A stretch of DNA of 64,000 bases from Euphorbia lathyris (Eukaryota > Streptophyta > Magnoliopsida > Malpighiales > Euphorbiaceae). The notes under the pieces are model-generated. The model made no database searches. It saw only the letters and a list, made by a program, of their open reading frames with translations, and was not told where the DNA came from. Both the position numbers and the translations under genes were made by a program. The stretch covers positions 41,128,501-41,192,500 of the forward strand of contig NC_088919.1 in assembly GCF_963576675.1 (NCBI RefSeq). The letters are read 5' to 3'. How positions within the stretch are numbered: position 1 is the stretch's first letter; each line of letters starts with the position of its first letter. Shown here piece by piece: positions 12,091 to 22,710 of this stretch.

Positions 12091-13426
12091 TGTTGGTCCC
12101 TTGTAAGGTTGCAAGTATAGTTCCAAGGGGGGGTTAGGAACTATTTAAACTTTTTTGCAATTAGGGCAGACTTCTTTTTCTAAGGAAAAAGGTTTTAACA
12201 GCGGCGCTGAGTAAACAGTAAGATACTGGCTTAGTCAACTGGTGACTAGGTCAGTTTCTTAGCTTGAGTCAGGAGATAGCACTTAGAGTCTATTCCTGAG
12301 CTCAGACGTTCAACGCGCACAACTCAACTTGACCTCTTTACTTGGTCAGTTTTTGGTTATTTTAAGCAAGCAATATATATAAGGAGTTAAAGGTAAGAAA
12401 TACTTCACTCAGCAGATTTATCCAGGTTCGGCTTCTTCTAAGCCTACATCCTGTCCCCGGAACACGTTCCGAGATTTCGAATCCTCTACTGAGCTCTTTA
12501 AAGGTAGAGCCTCAAACCTTTTACAATCTTAGCAACTGAGTATGACAAGAGTACCTTCCTCTATACCTCTACTCAATCCTAATCTCTCGATGAGTACTAA
12601 AACCGAGTACTCAGCCTCTCCTTTCTATCTCTAGAAATGATAAGTGTTTTGTCCTATACAAAGATTTGCTAAGACACTTTAGACGATTGAAACAATCACT
12701 CTAGACTTTTACACAGATATGGGAATTGTAGTGTAAGATTTGCTTTGCTTCTTTGCTTGTAGAACTTGTGTAGAAATTTGGTCAGCGTAATGGCTTGATC
12801 AAGTTCTGTGTGGAGTGAAGCTTCTGATGGCACTATTTATAGAGACGTCTGGGCATCGGTCATTTCGAATTTCGAAATAACCGTTGGAGGGAAACGGCTA
12901 CATGTCGTTGTCATCCTGACTTGCTCAGAGCTCTCGGCCAATCAGAATTGTGTATCTTCTGTCCTCGGTCCGCTCAGCAGACTGTCTCTCCTTTTATGGT
13001 AAAGTCAACTGGACAGCATACTGTGTCGTCTGAACTTTACCCAAAGTAGAAATACTTTGTCTGGAAGTTTTCATATGCCAGCTGCTGTCTTGTACGCTTT
13101 GTCGAGACTACTCAGCAGCTTCATCTTGAAGTTGTTCCCGAATGTCTTCTAGATCCTTCTCATGCTGAGTTGCGTTTTGTTCAAAACGGCAACGTCTTGA
13201 CAAACGCGGGCCGAGTTGTACTGAGTTGTTTGACTTGGGCCTTGACTTCCGTATTGGGCTTGGGCCTTTTAATTCTTGTGTCTTATAAACAATTTTAACT
13301 CAACATTGAACAAACACATTAGTAGAATAAATCAAAGCATTTAAACTTAGTGTGTTTAGAATATGTATATCAATTATACTTAAACAATTTTGTCAAATCA
13401 AAATTATGTGGAAAGGTGTTTCAACA
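12091..13426 (+). mobile_element. Solo LTR nested inside the Tat element
   Basis: The segment starts TGTTGGTCCCTTG, ends TTTCAACA, and is flanked by the perfect 5-bp duplication TCAAC (12086-12090 and 13427-13431). No internal retroviral-type coding sequence is present, so it is a solo LTR left by recombination between two LTRs. The length of 1336 bp and the TGTTG...CAACA ends would suit a Copia family with long LTRs, but that is inference. It splits a Ser-rich open frame of the antisense region that continues on both sides. Strand is nominal. Confidence 0.8.
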
Positions 13427-15596
13427 TCAACCTCTGAACTTTTTAATTTGACTTCTTCCTCTGAGATTGTATTTAGTTGGACTACTTCGTCATCGGAAAA
13501 TTCCTTTTCCTCCGAAGGTACGGTCAGCTCTGATTTAGCTGAGTTACACAACTCGGCGTGTAATCGTGATCGAACTCGTCTAGGTAGGAGTTAAAACCTT
13601 TCCACTCCGATCACCGGTACTGCGCCGGCCGTAGTTCTTAGGCGTTTTTCTGGGACGATGGCCTCCTCTTCTGCCCTACCTAGGAAAAAGAAACCTCGAG
13701 CGGAGTCCACTCCGTCTCGTATGAGCGCTGCGGATCTAGCGGATCTGGCGAGTCGCTTCCCATGGATAAATAATTATGAGACACAGTTGGCGGTGGCTCA
13801 CCAACAGCCCTCCTGTCCGCCAAGCGGATTCTTGTTGGTGTACTGTAGTCATGTGGAGAGAGGGTTCCGGCTTCCTCTTCCAAAGATGATGGCGGACATC
13901 ATTTCTTACTTTGATATCACTGTCAGCCAATTACATCCTAATGGCTGGTTAGACATAGCTTTAGACTGCTATCTGGCCTCGAACTTAGGAGTAGTATACA
14001 CTCCCCATATCTTCAGAGCTTTTCATAAACCGTCGAAGCAAAAGTCTGAGTCTTTCCTTACCTTTGCAAAATTTAGAGTGTATTCGCCGTTTAGTGGAAA
14101 AATGTCCAACGTCCATTGTTGGGACGAAAAATTCTTCTTCATAAAGATAAACGAGGACGAATCTCTAGGCTTCCCTTCATACTGGAATCCCAAACCTTTG
14201 CATATGGCGGGAGATATGCGCATACTGACGAATAGTGATGAGGTAGTGGCGGATCTCATGAAGAGTGTCAAGGCGGAGGCCTGGACATACGCTGACGCTT
14301 TAGACTTTATGATGAGTGATATCCCTCTGATTTGCCAAGAAGGGGGACAAGTTTGTTTACTCAAAGATTGCCCAGTTTGATCAAGGTAACTTTGTGTTTT
14401 CTTTCTTTGAACCTTGATTGCTCTATTGTTCTTTTTGGCAGGGGTTTATCTAAGGCCAATCATGCTCTTGCAGAGAAGCGTAGGAAGTTAATGGAGGATG
14501 AGGCTCACAAGAAAGATCAAGTGGCGAATCCCCAAAAGGGTGCAGAGAAACGTCTGGCTGATACAGCGGCTGATCCGCCTCTGAAAAGGAGGAAGCCTGC
14601 AGCTTCTGGCGGTTCGAAGTTTATGGCGGATGCCATGAAATCCGCCATGCCCGTGGTGGAGATGGCATAAGTAGGTTGTCTTTACCTTTTATCTGTTCGT
14701 TATGTTTGGAATCTAAGTTTTGATCCTTACATCATTATGCAGACGGCGAAGCCTGACCTAGGCGGATACTGGTTCGCCAAGTATGGTGTCCAGGGATCCT
14801 TAGAGAATGAGTCGGTTATCAATGACCTAGACGAAGCTCTGGGTCAGTTGGGTGAGGTACAGAGGAATCAGAACTAGATTCCAGGATCAACCCACGCTCA
14901 AAGGGGAAAGACGGAGCTTCTTACGGTAAGTCCCCTTGCTAGAAAGTATCTCGTTTTTAGGAAAAGTTGTACCTTTGTTCTTTCATTTTGAAAAAACTGT
15001 TTGCCTTTGACAGATGTATACTCGCATTCGCGCTATGGAAGCTGAGCTCCTTCAAGGTGTGGCGGACAGGGCTACTATAGAAAGGTTAGAGAAAGAAATC
15101 GCTGATGCCAAGGCGAATGTCGCATCCGCCACGTCCACTATTGCCCTCAAGGACGCCGAAATTAAAAAGCTAAAGGAGAAGATTGAGGCAGATTCCAAGG
15201 AGCATGAGAACGCTTTAGGCGAGGCAGAGTACATGGCTGGAGAGCAAGCTTTCTTTTACGGCGAACTAATCATGGCGTATGTCCAGCTGGCGCATCCTGA
15301 GATCGATTTTATAGATCCGCAGTTCGCCGTTCCAGACCCAAATGATGTTCGCAAATATCAAAATCCCGGACATCAAGGACTACCTCTGTGACTATGTTCG
15401 AAAATGGATGAGGGGACCCATCGAAGAAAGCAAACCCTCCACCGATGTCAAGCTAGTGGACCTTGAGGAAGTACCTCCAAAGGTGGGGGAGGAGCTGATA
15501 ACCGAGGGCACCCTTCTTTCTGAGGGAACACCTTCTATGGAAAAGGAGGTCGCTTTGGTGGGCGTATCTGGAACTGTTGAGAAGGAAGCCTCTTAA
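13427..15596 (+). pseudogene. Antisense ORF region of the Tat element (broken)
   Basis: This gene-like region runs opposite to gag-pol. A Ser-rich frame up to 13594 is followed in the same frame by a 240-residue ORF (13658-14380). The ORF has a basic start (PRKKKPR) and a block with PLPKMMADI, LHPNGW and LGVVYTPHIF, resembling the Pfam family once called putative gypsy-type transposon (Transposase_28). Downstream exon-like blocks encode a basic segment and a long coiled coil (about 15014-15280) with an acidic tail. Plausible introns are 14386-14441, 14671-14742 and 14926-15013 (GT-AG). Breaks include stops at 13592, 14378 and 14876 and a frameshift near 15350. Tat-lineage elements are known to carry extra ORFs in this position; their function is unknown. 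Confidence 0.65.
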
Positions 15597-15599
15597 ACA

Positions 15600-16300
15600 G
15601 GCGCCTCAGGCGAGAAGAATGCTAAGGAGAATACTCATGTCAATGTTTAGTGTTGTTGTTTGTAAAACTTAAGTACAATTTGTTTAATCCTTATGGTCGC
15701 TATTTATTTTACCTTTACGTTTGCGTAAGTAAATATATAAGCTGTTTAGGATTTCTTTTGGAGTAGGTGGCCAGCCATACTCCGTTATGCGAACCTTTGT
15801 GAAGGTTTGAAGTTGTTTTATTCCTTTTAGCGGAAGTAAAGCTGCCTTAGGGATCATCTTGCTACCTATCTTTGAGGTGAAGCGATCCGCCTTTAGGACT
15901 TGTGAACCCTTCTTTGGGAAGGGAGTAAGAGAGTGTAAAAACCTTGCATCCAAGGAATGTTTTAACTCTATCTCGAATGGTGACTATCTAAGGATAGATC
16001 CGCCCATGAGACTGTTCTCCTATCTTTGAAGAGAAAAGTAGCTATGTGATAGCGATACTTTTGAGTGTGGGAAGCGTTGGATGCCCCCCTTCTTTTTTAG
16101 ACTGGAATATTTATATTGCTGCAAGAAAATACTGAAAAAGAATATGGGCAATAGAACAATTGCTTTTTATTAATAAAAGATATGCGTTATTACAGCAAGC
16201 GGGTCTCATATGTGAGCCTCATTAAAACCTTTAATAAGAAAAACCTCATGGGAAAAATCTTATTAAAGGAAAAAGAGTACTCAAGACCTTTGTTTACATT
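15600..16300. other. Convergent spacer between antisense ORF and integrase end
   Basis: No convincing gene. The spacer separates the plus-strand antisense region from the minus-strand end of integrase, so transcripts from both sides would meet here. A minus-strand open frame at 15684-15953 (89 codons) has no recognisable domain. Confidence 0.4.
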
Positions 16301-17600
16301 CTATTTTCTGGCGAAGTATTTGCGGAGATTTTGGAGAGTCCAAGTGCGCGGCAATGTATTTCCTTCCATGTCTTGAATCTTAAATGTGGCGAACCCAATT
16401 TTGTCCACTATTCGATATGGACCTGTCCAGGTGAGCCCTAGCTTGCCCCTCCCTTCTCTAGATTGGATTTTGTCTGCCTTACGGAGCACGAGATCTCCCA
16501 CATTCAGGTCTACAAGTTTGGCATTTTTGTCATGATAAGCCGCGATCCGCTGTTTGTATACCACCATACGTACATATGCCTTGTCTCTCCTATCCTCCAC
16601 TTGATCAAGACTTTCTTTCAATCTCTGACTGTTTTCGTCCTCGCAATAGAATGCAGCTCTGTCACTCGGAACCAATATCTCGACTGGGATTACAGCTTCC
16701 ACACCATGAGAGAGGGCGAATGGGTTTCACCCGTGGCCGTTCGAGGAGTAGTACGATACGCCCATAAGACGCTTGTTAACTGATCCGCCCATTTCTTATC
16801 ATGCTCACCCAGTCTTTTCTTTATTCCTTTTACGATTGTCCGATTTATGACTTCGGTCATACCGTTGGATTGTGGGTAATATACGGAGGCGAACCTGTTT
16901 AGAATGCCCAATTCTTCACAGAAAGCTTTGAACTCCCCACAGTTGAATTGCATTCCATTGTCAGTGATGATCGTGTGTGGAACTCCGTATCTTCCCACAA
17001 TATTATCTTTGACGAACTCAACCATTCGTTCAGCATTGATGGAGGAAACAGCTTCAACCTCTACCCATTTAGTGAAATGATCTACTGCCACTACTACGTA
17101 CTTCCTTTGTTTACGAGTAGGAGGAAATGGTCCAATGATATCAATTCCCCAAAGGGAAAAGGGTCGACCTTCAATGATAGGCCTTTGGAGATGTTTGGCA
17201 GTATGAGATTCATTTGCATGAATCTGACAACTATGGCAAGATTCCACCAGTTTCTGTGCATCAAGTTCTGCTGTGGGCCAATAAAATCCTGCTAGCCTTG
17301 ACTTCTTTAGGATGGAGGCGGATGCCTCATGGACCCCACATGCTCCCTCGTGCAACTCCTTGAGGACCTATTGTCCTTCTTCTGGCAAAATGCATTTTAA
17401 CCAAGGATGGCTAAAAGATTTTCTATAGAGGCCATCATTGATCATGGAGAAATAGGCCGCCTTTTTTACAATCCGCCGAGCTTCCTCCTTGTCTGTAGGT
17501 AGAGCTGCATCTAATAGATACTGGCGGATGGTAAACCTCCAATCATTTTCTACTGTTGTGAGTAGGGATACCTCCTCTGAGGCGAAGGCTGGAGCTGCTT
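16301..17600 (-). pseudogene. Tat element integrase (frameshifted)
   Basis: The N-terminal part reads through a zinc-binding tail (CHSCQ) into the catalytic core, with D in WGIDIIGP, D in ITDNG and downstream YYPQSNG preceding the core's glutamate region (17355-16690). The C-terminal part, with a chromatin-binding-like GPYRIVDKIG block, continues in another frame (16702-16301). The frames are separated by what looks like a one-base deletion near 16700. The segment 17600-17356 is open only in pieces. Confidence 0.85.
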
Positions 17601-17616
17601 TAACTTTGAAGGGACA

Positions 17617-18096
17617 TTATGGGTCCGCCCAGTTCTCCTTGCTGGAAGCCATTTTAGCTAGATGATCTGCTTCAGTGTTCGATCCGCGAGGTACATGGAT
17701 CAGCTCCCATTTAGTTTCTTTGGCTTCAAGGTGATCCGGCAATTTTTTAACTTCGGCAACGTATTTGGCCAAAACGTCATCCTTTACCTCGTAATTTTTG
17801 ATCACTTGGTTGACCATCAACTTGGAGTCACTATAGATCATGATCCGCTCGGGAGTGATTTCTTTCAACAGACGCATTCCCAATATTAAGGCCTCGTATT
17901 CCGATGCATTGTTGGTTACAATAAAATCCAACTTTGCTGCGTACCGTAGTTTTATATATTGGGGACCTGTGATTACGATGCCTATACCAGCTCCATCTGC
18001 CGAGGAGACTCCATCTGTATACATCGTCCATTCTTCGACTTGAGATTTAGGGAGATTCATCCCTTCTTCAGTGAATTCATTCACAAAGTCTGCCAA
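17617..18096 (-). pseudogene. Second (archaeal-type) RNase H domain of the Tat element
   Basis: The 159-codon frame contains the RNase H pattern: D in MYTDGVSS, E in NNASEYEALI, D in YSDSKLMVNQ and D in TEADHLAKM. A second RNase H after the ordinary one is a hallmark of the Tat lineage. Stops between 18142 and 18096 separate it from the upstream RT/RNase H frame. Confidence 0.85.
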
Positions 18097-18141
18097 GACT
18101 TGACTCTTTCAGGCTGACCTACTCTCATATCGCACATCAAA

Positions 18142-19472
18142 TTATCCAAGGCGGATTGCCCACTCCATCAATCTCCCTGAGGTTTCCAGCTTTTGCAATA
18201 CCTTCCTCATTGGTATATTCGTTCGAACTATAACAGTATGAGCCTGAAAGTATGGCCTAATGCGAATTGCTGTGGTGATAACAGCCAACGCCATTTTATC
18301 AAGCTTGGAATATCTGGTTTCAGCATCCTTTAATACCTTGCTCACGTAATAGATTGGATACTGCTGGCCATCTTCTTCTCTTATCATGACCGTGCAGACA
18401 GCTTTATCTGTAACCGAGACATACATATAAAGATTCTCCCCTTTCAAGGGCTGACTCATTAAGGGCGGCTCTGTGAGAAACCGCTTGATTCCTTCGAAAG
18501 CTTTTTCACAATCCTCATTCCACTCGAACGCCTTTTGTTTCTTGATGACCTCATAGAAGGGTTGACATCTGCGGGCCGAACAAGAGATAAACCTGCCCAA
18601 GGCTATGATTCGCCCGTTAAGGCGTTGCACTTCCCTGATATTCCGTGGTGCTTGCATCTCCAGAACGGCTTTAATCTTGTCAGGATTTGGGCTTACTCCT
18701 TTCTGGCTAATCATGAATCCCAAGAACTTTCCATACGTTGCACCAAAGGTACATTTTTCCGGATTCAGTTTAATATTATGACGTCGGAGTACGCCCAGTA
18801 CCTCCCTTACATCATCTGCATGTTTTTCCACAGTGGTACTCTTGATGATCATGTCATCTACATAAACGGAGTAATTATCACCTTTGCTTTCCGCGAATAT
18901 TTTGTTCATCATCCATTGATAGGTTGCACATGCGTTCTTAAGCCCAAAGGGCATGACTTTGAAGCAATATGTGGCTTGGTGAGTCACGAACGAGGTCTTG
19001 ATCCTATCCCAAGGCTACATTGGGATTTGGTGATAACTCGACTTTACGTCTGTGAAGGAGTACATGGCGTGGCCTGTGGTTCCATCTACGAGGATATCAA
19101 TACACGGCAGAGGGTAGTTGTCTTTGGGACAAGCTTTGTTGAGATCTGTAAGTCAATACACATGCGGTATGATCCGCCCGCTTTCTTGACGAGAACTACA
19201 TTCGCCAGCCACTGTGTATAAAGTACCTCTTCAATGGCATCCGCCCGTTGGAGCTTGGTGATTTCTTCCTCAATCACCTTCTGCCTTTCAAGGCCATGGT
19301 TTCTCCATTTTTGGGCAACCAGTACCGCATCTTTGTCGATGTTGAGTTTGTGAGTGATCACATCTGGACTAATCCCAGGGAGGATCTCATCCTTCCAGGC
19401 AAAGACATCTTCTGCTTCATGGAGAACCTTGGTGATTGCTTCCTTAATTTCTCCCTTGAGCCCCTTCGCCAT
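18142..19472 (-). pseudogene. Tat element reverse transcriptase and first RNase H (broken)
   Basis: The start of the RT (19472-19086) has the WLANVVLVKK and YRMCIDL motifs. After a frameshift and a TAG stop near 19015 it continues from 18987 with FGLKNACATYQ, the catalytic YVDDM and FLGFMIS. The connection and RNase H region follow (KAFEWNEDCEKAF, YVSVTDKAV, YYVSKVL). It cannot be translated in one piece. Confidence 0.9.
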
Positions 19473-19478
19473 CCGTAC

Positions 19479-20228
19479 CTACTTTTCATCTGCCATGAGG
19501 TACATTTTTGTTTCACCTAAGGCCATTGTGACGAGTTCTTCTTCGTCTTCTTCCTTTGACTGGGGGTGAAGCATTAGCGATGCCGAATATGTTTCCTGAG
19601 CCACCTTTTGACTTCCTCTGATCATTACACCTCCCTTGGCTGTGGGGATATAAAGAGTTAAGTGGCGTATGGAGATAAGGGCCGCCGCTTCGGAGATAAA
19701 GGGTCGCCCAAGGATAATATTGTAGGCTAACTGGCCATCCAGGATGGAGAATTCCAGATCGCCCTTCCAGACTTGATCTTCGTCAGCTAATTCACAGTCT
19801 AATGTTACCTGACCTTTTGTACGAATGGTGTGTCCTGTCACTCCCAGGATGTCCACTACAGTGGTTTCCACCTGGATTGGATCTATCATTAGTTTGGCAA
19901 ATGCTCCCCTTGTGATGACATTGCACGAACTCCCCGTATCGATCATCACTCTTTTCATCTCCCAGCCTTCCACCGTCAAAGTAATGACCAAGGCATCCGC
20001 ATGAGGAGAGATCTCTGGGCCAACATCTGCAAAAGGGAGATTAAGTGATGCCCTGTCAAGAGGAGTGGTCTTTGCCTTTCTCAGTACAGGTTGGTACCCA
20101 GGTCCGCCTGCTATGACATTGGTGGTCCCTTTTCCTTTCTTCTTCGGATCATCCCTGGATCCATCCTTCTTAGCATCATTTTGGACGAACCGATCCAATT
20201 TGCCTCTCTCAATGAGACGTTCAATTTC
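19479..20228 (-). pseudogene. Tat element aspartic protease region
   Basis: The frame encodes a retropepsin-like domain with the catalytic triplet in VMIDTGSSCNVI and a later YNIILGRPFI block. A basic linker precedes it. A TGA at about 20229-20231 separates it from the gag zinc knuckle; the context suggests an original CGA. Confidence 0.85.
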
Positions 20229-22066
20229 TCAGGCCAACTCCCAACATGCGTCTGTGTCGTGGCCATTTTTCCTGTGGTATTTGCAATAATTTTTGGGATT
20301 TTTACCAGTGTTGGTGTACTCCCCCCCTTTTGGTTCGGGGTATAAAATGCTCCGCTTATGCTGACTGTTCTCGATCCACATGAGCACTTCACTTTTAGAG
20401 GCATTGAGTGGCATAAATGATGAAACAAATGCCGATTTGTTCTTAGAGCCTCTTCGCCGACCTCTAGAGGATGAATCTTGGTACTTATCTTTCTCCTTCT
20501 CCTGACGGCGAGATTTGCCTTTATCTTTTTTGAGCGGAGAAACTGATTCTCGGCGAATATCATCCACCTCCATGAAGTCTTTGCAGCGTTCCATCAATTC
20601 TGCATGCTGCTGGACTTCTTTCGAATTAGATCCTCCTGCAAACTCTTACATGTTGTGTTCTTTACCAGGGATTCCACTGCCATGGAGATATCCACATCAA
20701 CAATTTGTATACACAATTTGTTAAAATTGTTTACATACTCCCGAAGGGATTCATTCGCCTTCTGCTTTAATTCAAAAAGCTTCCGTGACTTGACCACTGG
20801 AGGGATACATCCGGTGAATTTAGCACAAAACTCTCTGCTTAGTTGATCCCAACTGTCTATCATTCCAGGAGGTAAAGATTGGAACCAGTCATAAGCGGGA
20901 CCTCCTAACGTGGTGATAAACATCTTGCATAGCATCGGGTCCGTTGCACGGTTAAGGCGAAGCGGTATTCGATATTTTCTGGCATGGGCCTCTGGGTTGT
21001 CAGCACCCGTGTATATTGGGAGATTAGGTATTTTAAAATGCCTATCTGTTTCTTCCGCTTCGATCCAAGCCGTAAAGGGCGAATCACGATTAGCGAATGG
21101 ATTATGTCGAGCATCCTCCTCGTTCATGCGGAGCACCGCAGCTCGAACTCTATCATCAAAATTCTCCGGACCCGCCCTTGGACGTCCTCTCTGTGGAGAT
21201 CTACTTGGAGAAGATGAAGAGTTGGATCCAGAAGACGGATCCGATGGTGATTGTCCGCCTCCTCTTCCACGTCTGCCGCCACCTCCACCTCCACCTCCTC
21301 CTCCCTGTCCGCCCGGAGGAGCTTGACCGTTACCCCTTCCATGGCCTCCTGAGGGAAGGTGCCTATCATCCCCTTAGTGTGGCGGTGGTGGTGGCCTATC
21401 CGAACGCGGTATCTCTATGGGCTTTTTGCTCTGTCTACGTCCATTAGATGGGGGTGATCTACCCTTGTGGGAGGATCTCGGTCTTCGAGGCGAAGGTGAT
21501 TCGGACCGCCTACTTTTCTCTTTTCTATGCTTTTTATGCCTTCGCCCTTCTGATCCACCCAAGGAAAGATTCGACCGTGGCCGCCTTGGGACACTTGATC
21601 CGCCTAGGTTTATCCCCTGGCTTACAGACCCGCCAGGAAGAGTTTGATCGTTCCTTTGACTTCCTCCTGCGCCAGCAGGGAATAGTTCCCGATTGAGCGG
21701 TAGATCCCCAAGCGTTGCCGTGGAAGTTATCATGGATTCTGTATTATGAGCTTGGAGAAATGAATAATTGAGGGCGTTTGATCCTATAGTCGCCTGGGGC
21801 CATGAAGATACCGTAGACGTGGGCGTCATGCTCCAGAACGGAGGAATGATCATGAATGATCGTAGGCGATTACCTACCTCAGGACCAAACTCCCTACCTA
21901 TTGCCTCAGCACACATGTTGATGAATGCATCTGGTGGCACGCTACCTTCAGCTTGTGTTGTGGGAGCACTTGAATCAGCGCGACCAGCACTAGTTACAGG
22001 TTGGCTCGATGGTGTTACGAATGGTGTTTCTTCCCCCGATGTGGGGTTCGGTTCTCCAGTTGCCAT
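20229..22066 (-). pseudogene. Tat element gag (broken)
   Basis: Three pieces. The N-terminal piece (22066-21374) is Ser/Pro/Arg-rich and ends at TAA, followed in frame by a Gly-rich stretch. The middle (to 20594) has the retrotransposon gag core (GGPAYDWFQSLPP, LSREFCAKF). After a frameshift near 20645 the last part ends in a variant zinc knuckle CKYHRKNGHDTDAC, in which His replaces the second Cys, as is common in this lineage. The start at 22066 lies 63 bp inside the 5' LTR boundary. Confidence 0.85.
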
Positions 22067-22116
22067 GTCCTTTTAAAGTGAATGAAAAACCCTTTATTTG
22101 ATTAAGGATTCCACCT

Positions 22117-22127
22117 TCACCGCACCA
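22117..22127 (-). other. Primer-binding site of the Tat element
   Basis: On the minus strand, two bases after the 5' LTR, the sequence reads TGGTGCGGTGA. This is complementary to 11 bases at the 3' end (including CCA) of plant cytosolic tRNA-Phe as I recall it (…TCACCGCACCA). The tRNA assignment depends on memory. Confidence 0.6.
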
Positions 22128-22129
22128 AT

Positions 22130-22648
22130 TGATGACTTGTGGAGAAATTCTGATCAGCTTCCGTCCCTGTGGGGGCGTCGTTGGGTTCAACGGGGAAAGC
22201 TCCGATGCCAAAGTCAGTAAGGATGAGCAAGAGTGCAAACTGAATTGACAAAGGGTAAAGATGAATGTGTACCTTGATAGCCTGAGACATAGGCTATATA
22301 TAGTCATGAAGTTGTAACTTCCGGTAACTAGAAAGTCTCCATTAATGTCCCATTAATGGCGGTTACAGGTTACTCTTAAGTTGGCGGTTAGCTAATTGAT
22401 AGCTCATTAATGGCCTTTATTGCTAGATCGGCCCAGCCGTTCTAATGGCGGATTAAGTGTTTATGGAGATCCGCCTCATAGGTTCGCCCGCGAGTCTCTT
22501 TTGGTGAGTCCTTGGAGATTCGCCTTATAGATTCGCCGGATACCTTTGTTTCCATACGCCGTGATATTCCCGTATTAGGTAACCAACATGTGGCGTTCTT
22601 CAGGCGAATATCCCTTTTGATCCCTGGGATAATATCACGATGTTATCA
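22130..22648 (-). repeat. 5' LTR of the Tat element
   Basis: 519 bp, TGATGAC...TGTTATCA, followed by CTACT (22649-22653). It differs from the other LTR at seven positions. CTATATATAG near 22294-22303 is the likely core promoter. Confidence 0.95.
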
Positions 22649-22710
22649 CTACTTAATAGAAAATTTAAACGGACCAATTCAATTGTTATTTAACTATCAC
22701 ATCTAGTATA

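Larger units (their letters stand above)
11235..22648 (-). mobile_element. Tat-lineage Ty3/gypsy LTR retrotransposon
   Basis: A complete element in minus orientation with 519-bp LTRs at both ends, both starting TGATGAC and ending TGTTATCA. It is flanked by the 5-bp target duplication CTACT (11230-11234 and 22649-22653). Minus-strand order is gag, protease, reverse transcriptase, RNase H, a second RNase H-like domain, then integrase: a gypsy order, with the dual RNase H typical of the Tat lineage. A long region between integrase and the 3' LTR carries an antisense gene-like region. The LTRs differ at 7 of 519 positions by my alignment (98.7% identical). Gag-pol has several frameshifts and stops, so the copy cannot encode its own proteins. 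A solo LTR of another family is nested at 12091-13426. Confidence 0.95.

Noticed and set aside
13297..13304. AACTCAACA as the right end of the solo LTR
   Set aside because: The sequence after it does not repeat the left flank; the end at 13426 gives an exact TCAAC duplication.
18535..19221. 228-codon plus-strand frame
   Set aside because: Antisense shadow of the reverse transcriptase; no domain and no coding pattern of its own.
20910..21447. Plus-strand Pro-rich frames
   Set aside because: Antisense of the Gly-rich linker of the Tat gag; no independent support.
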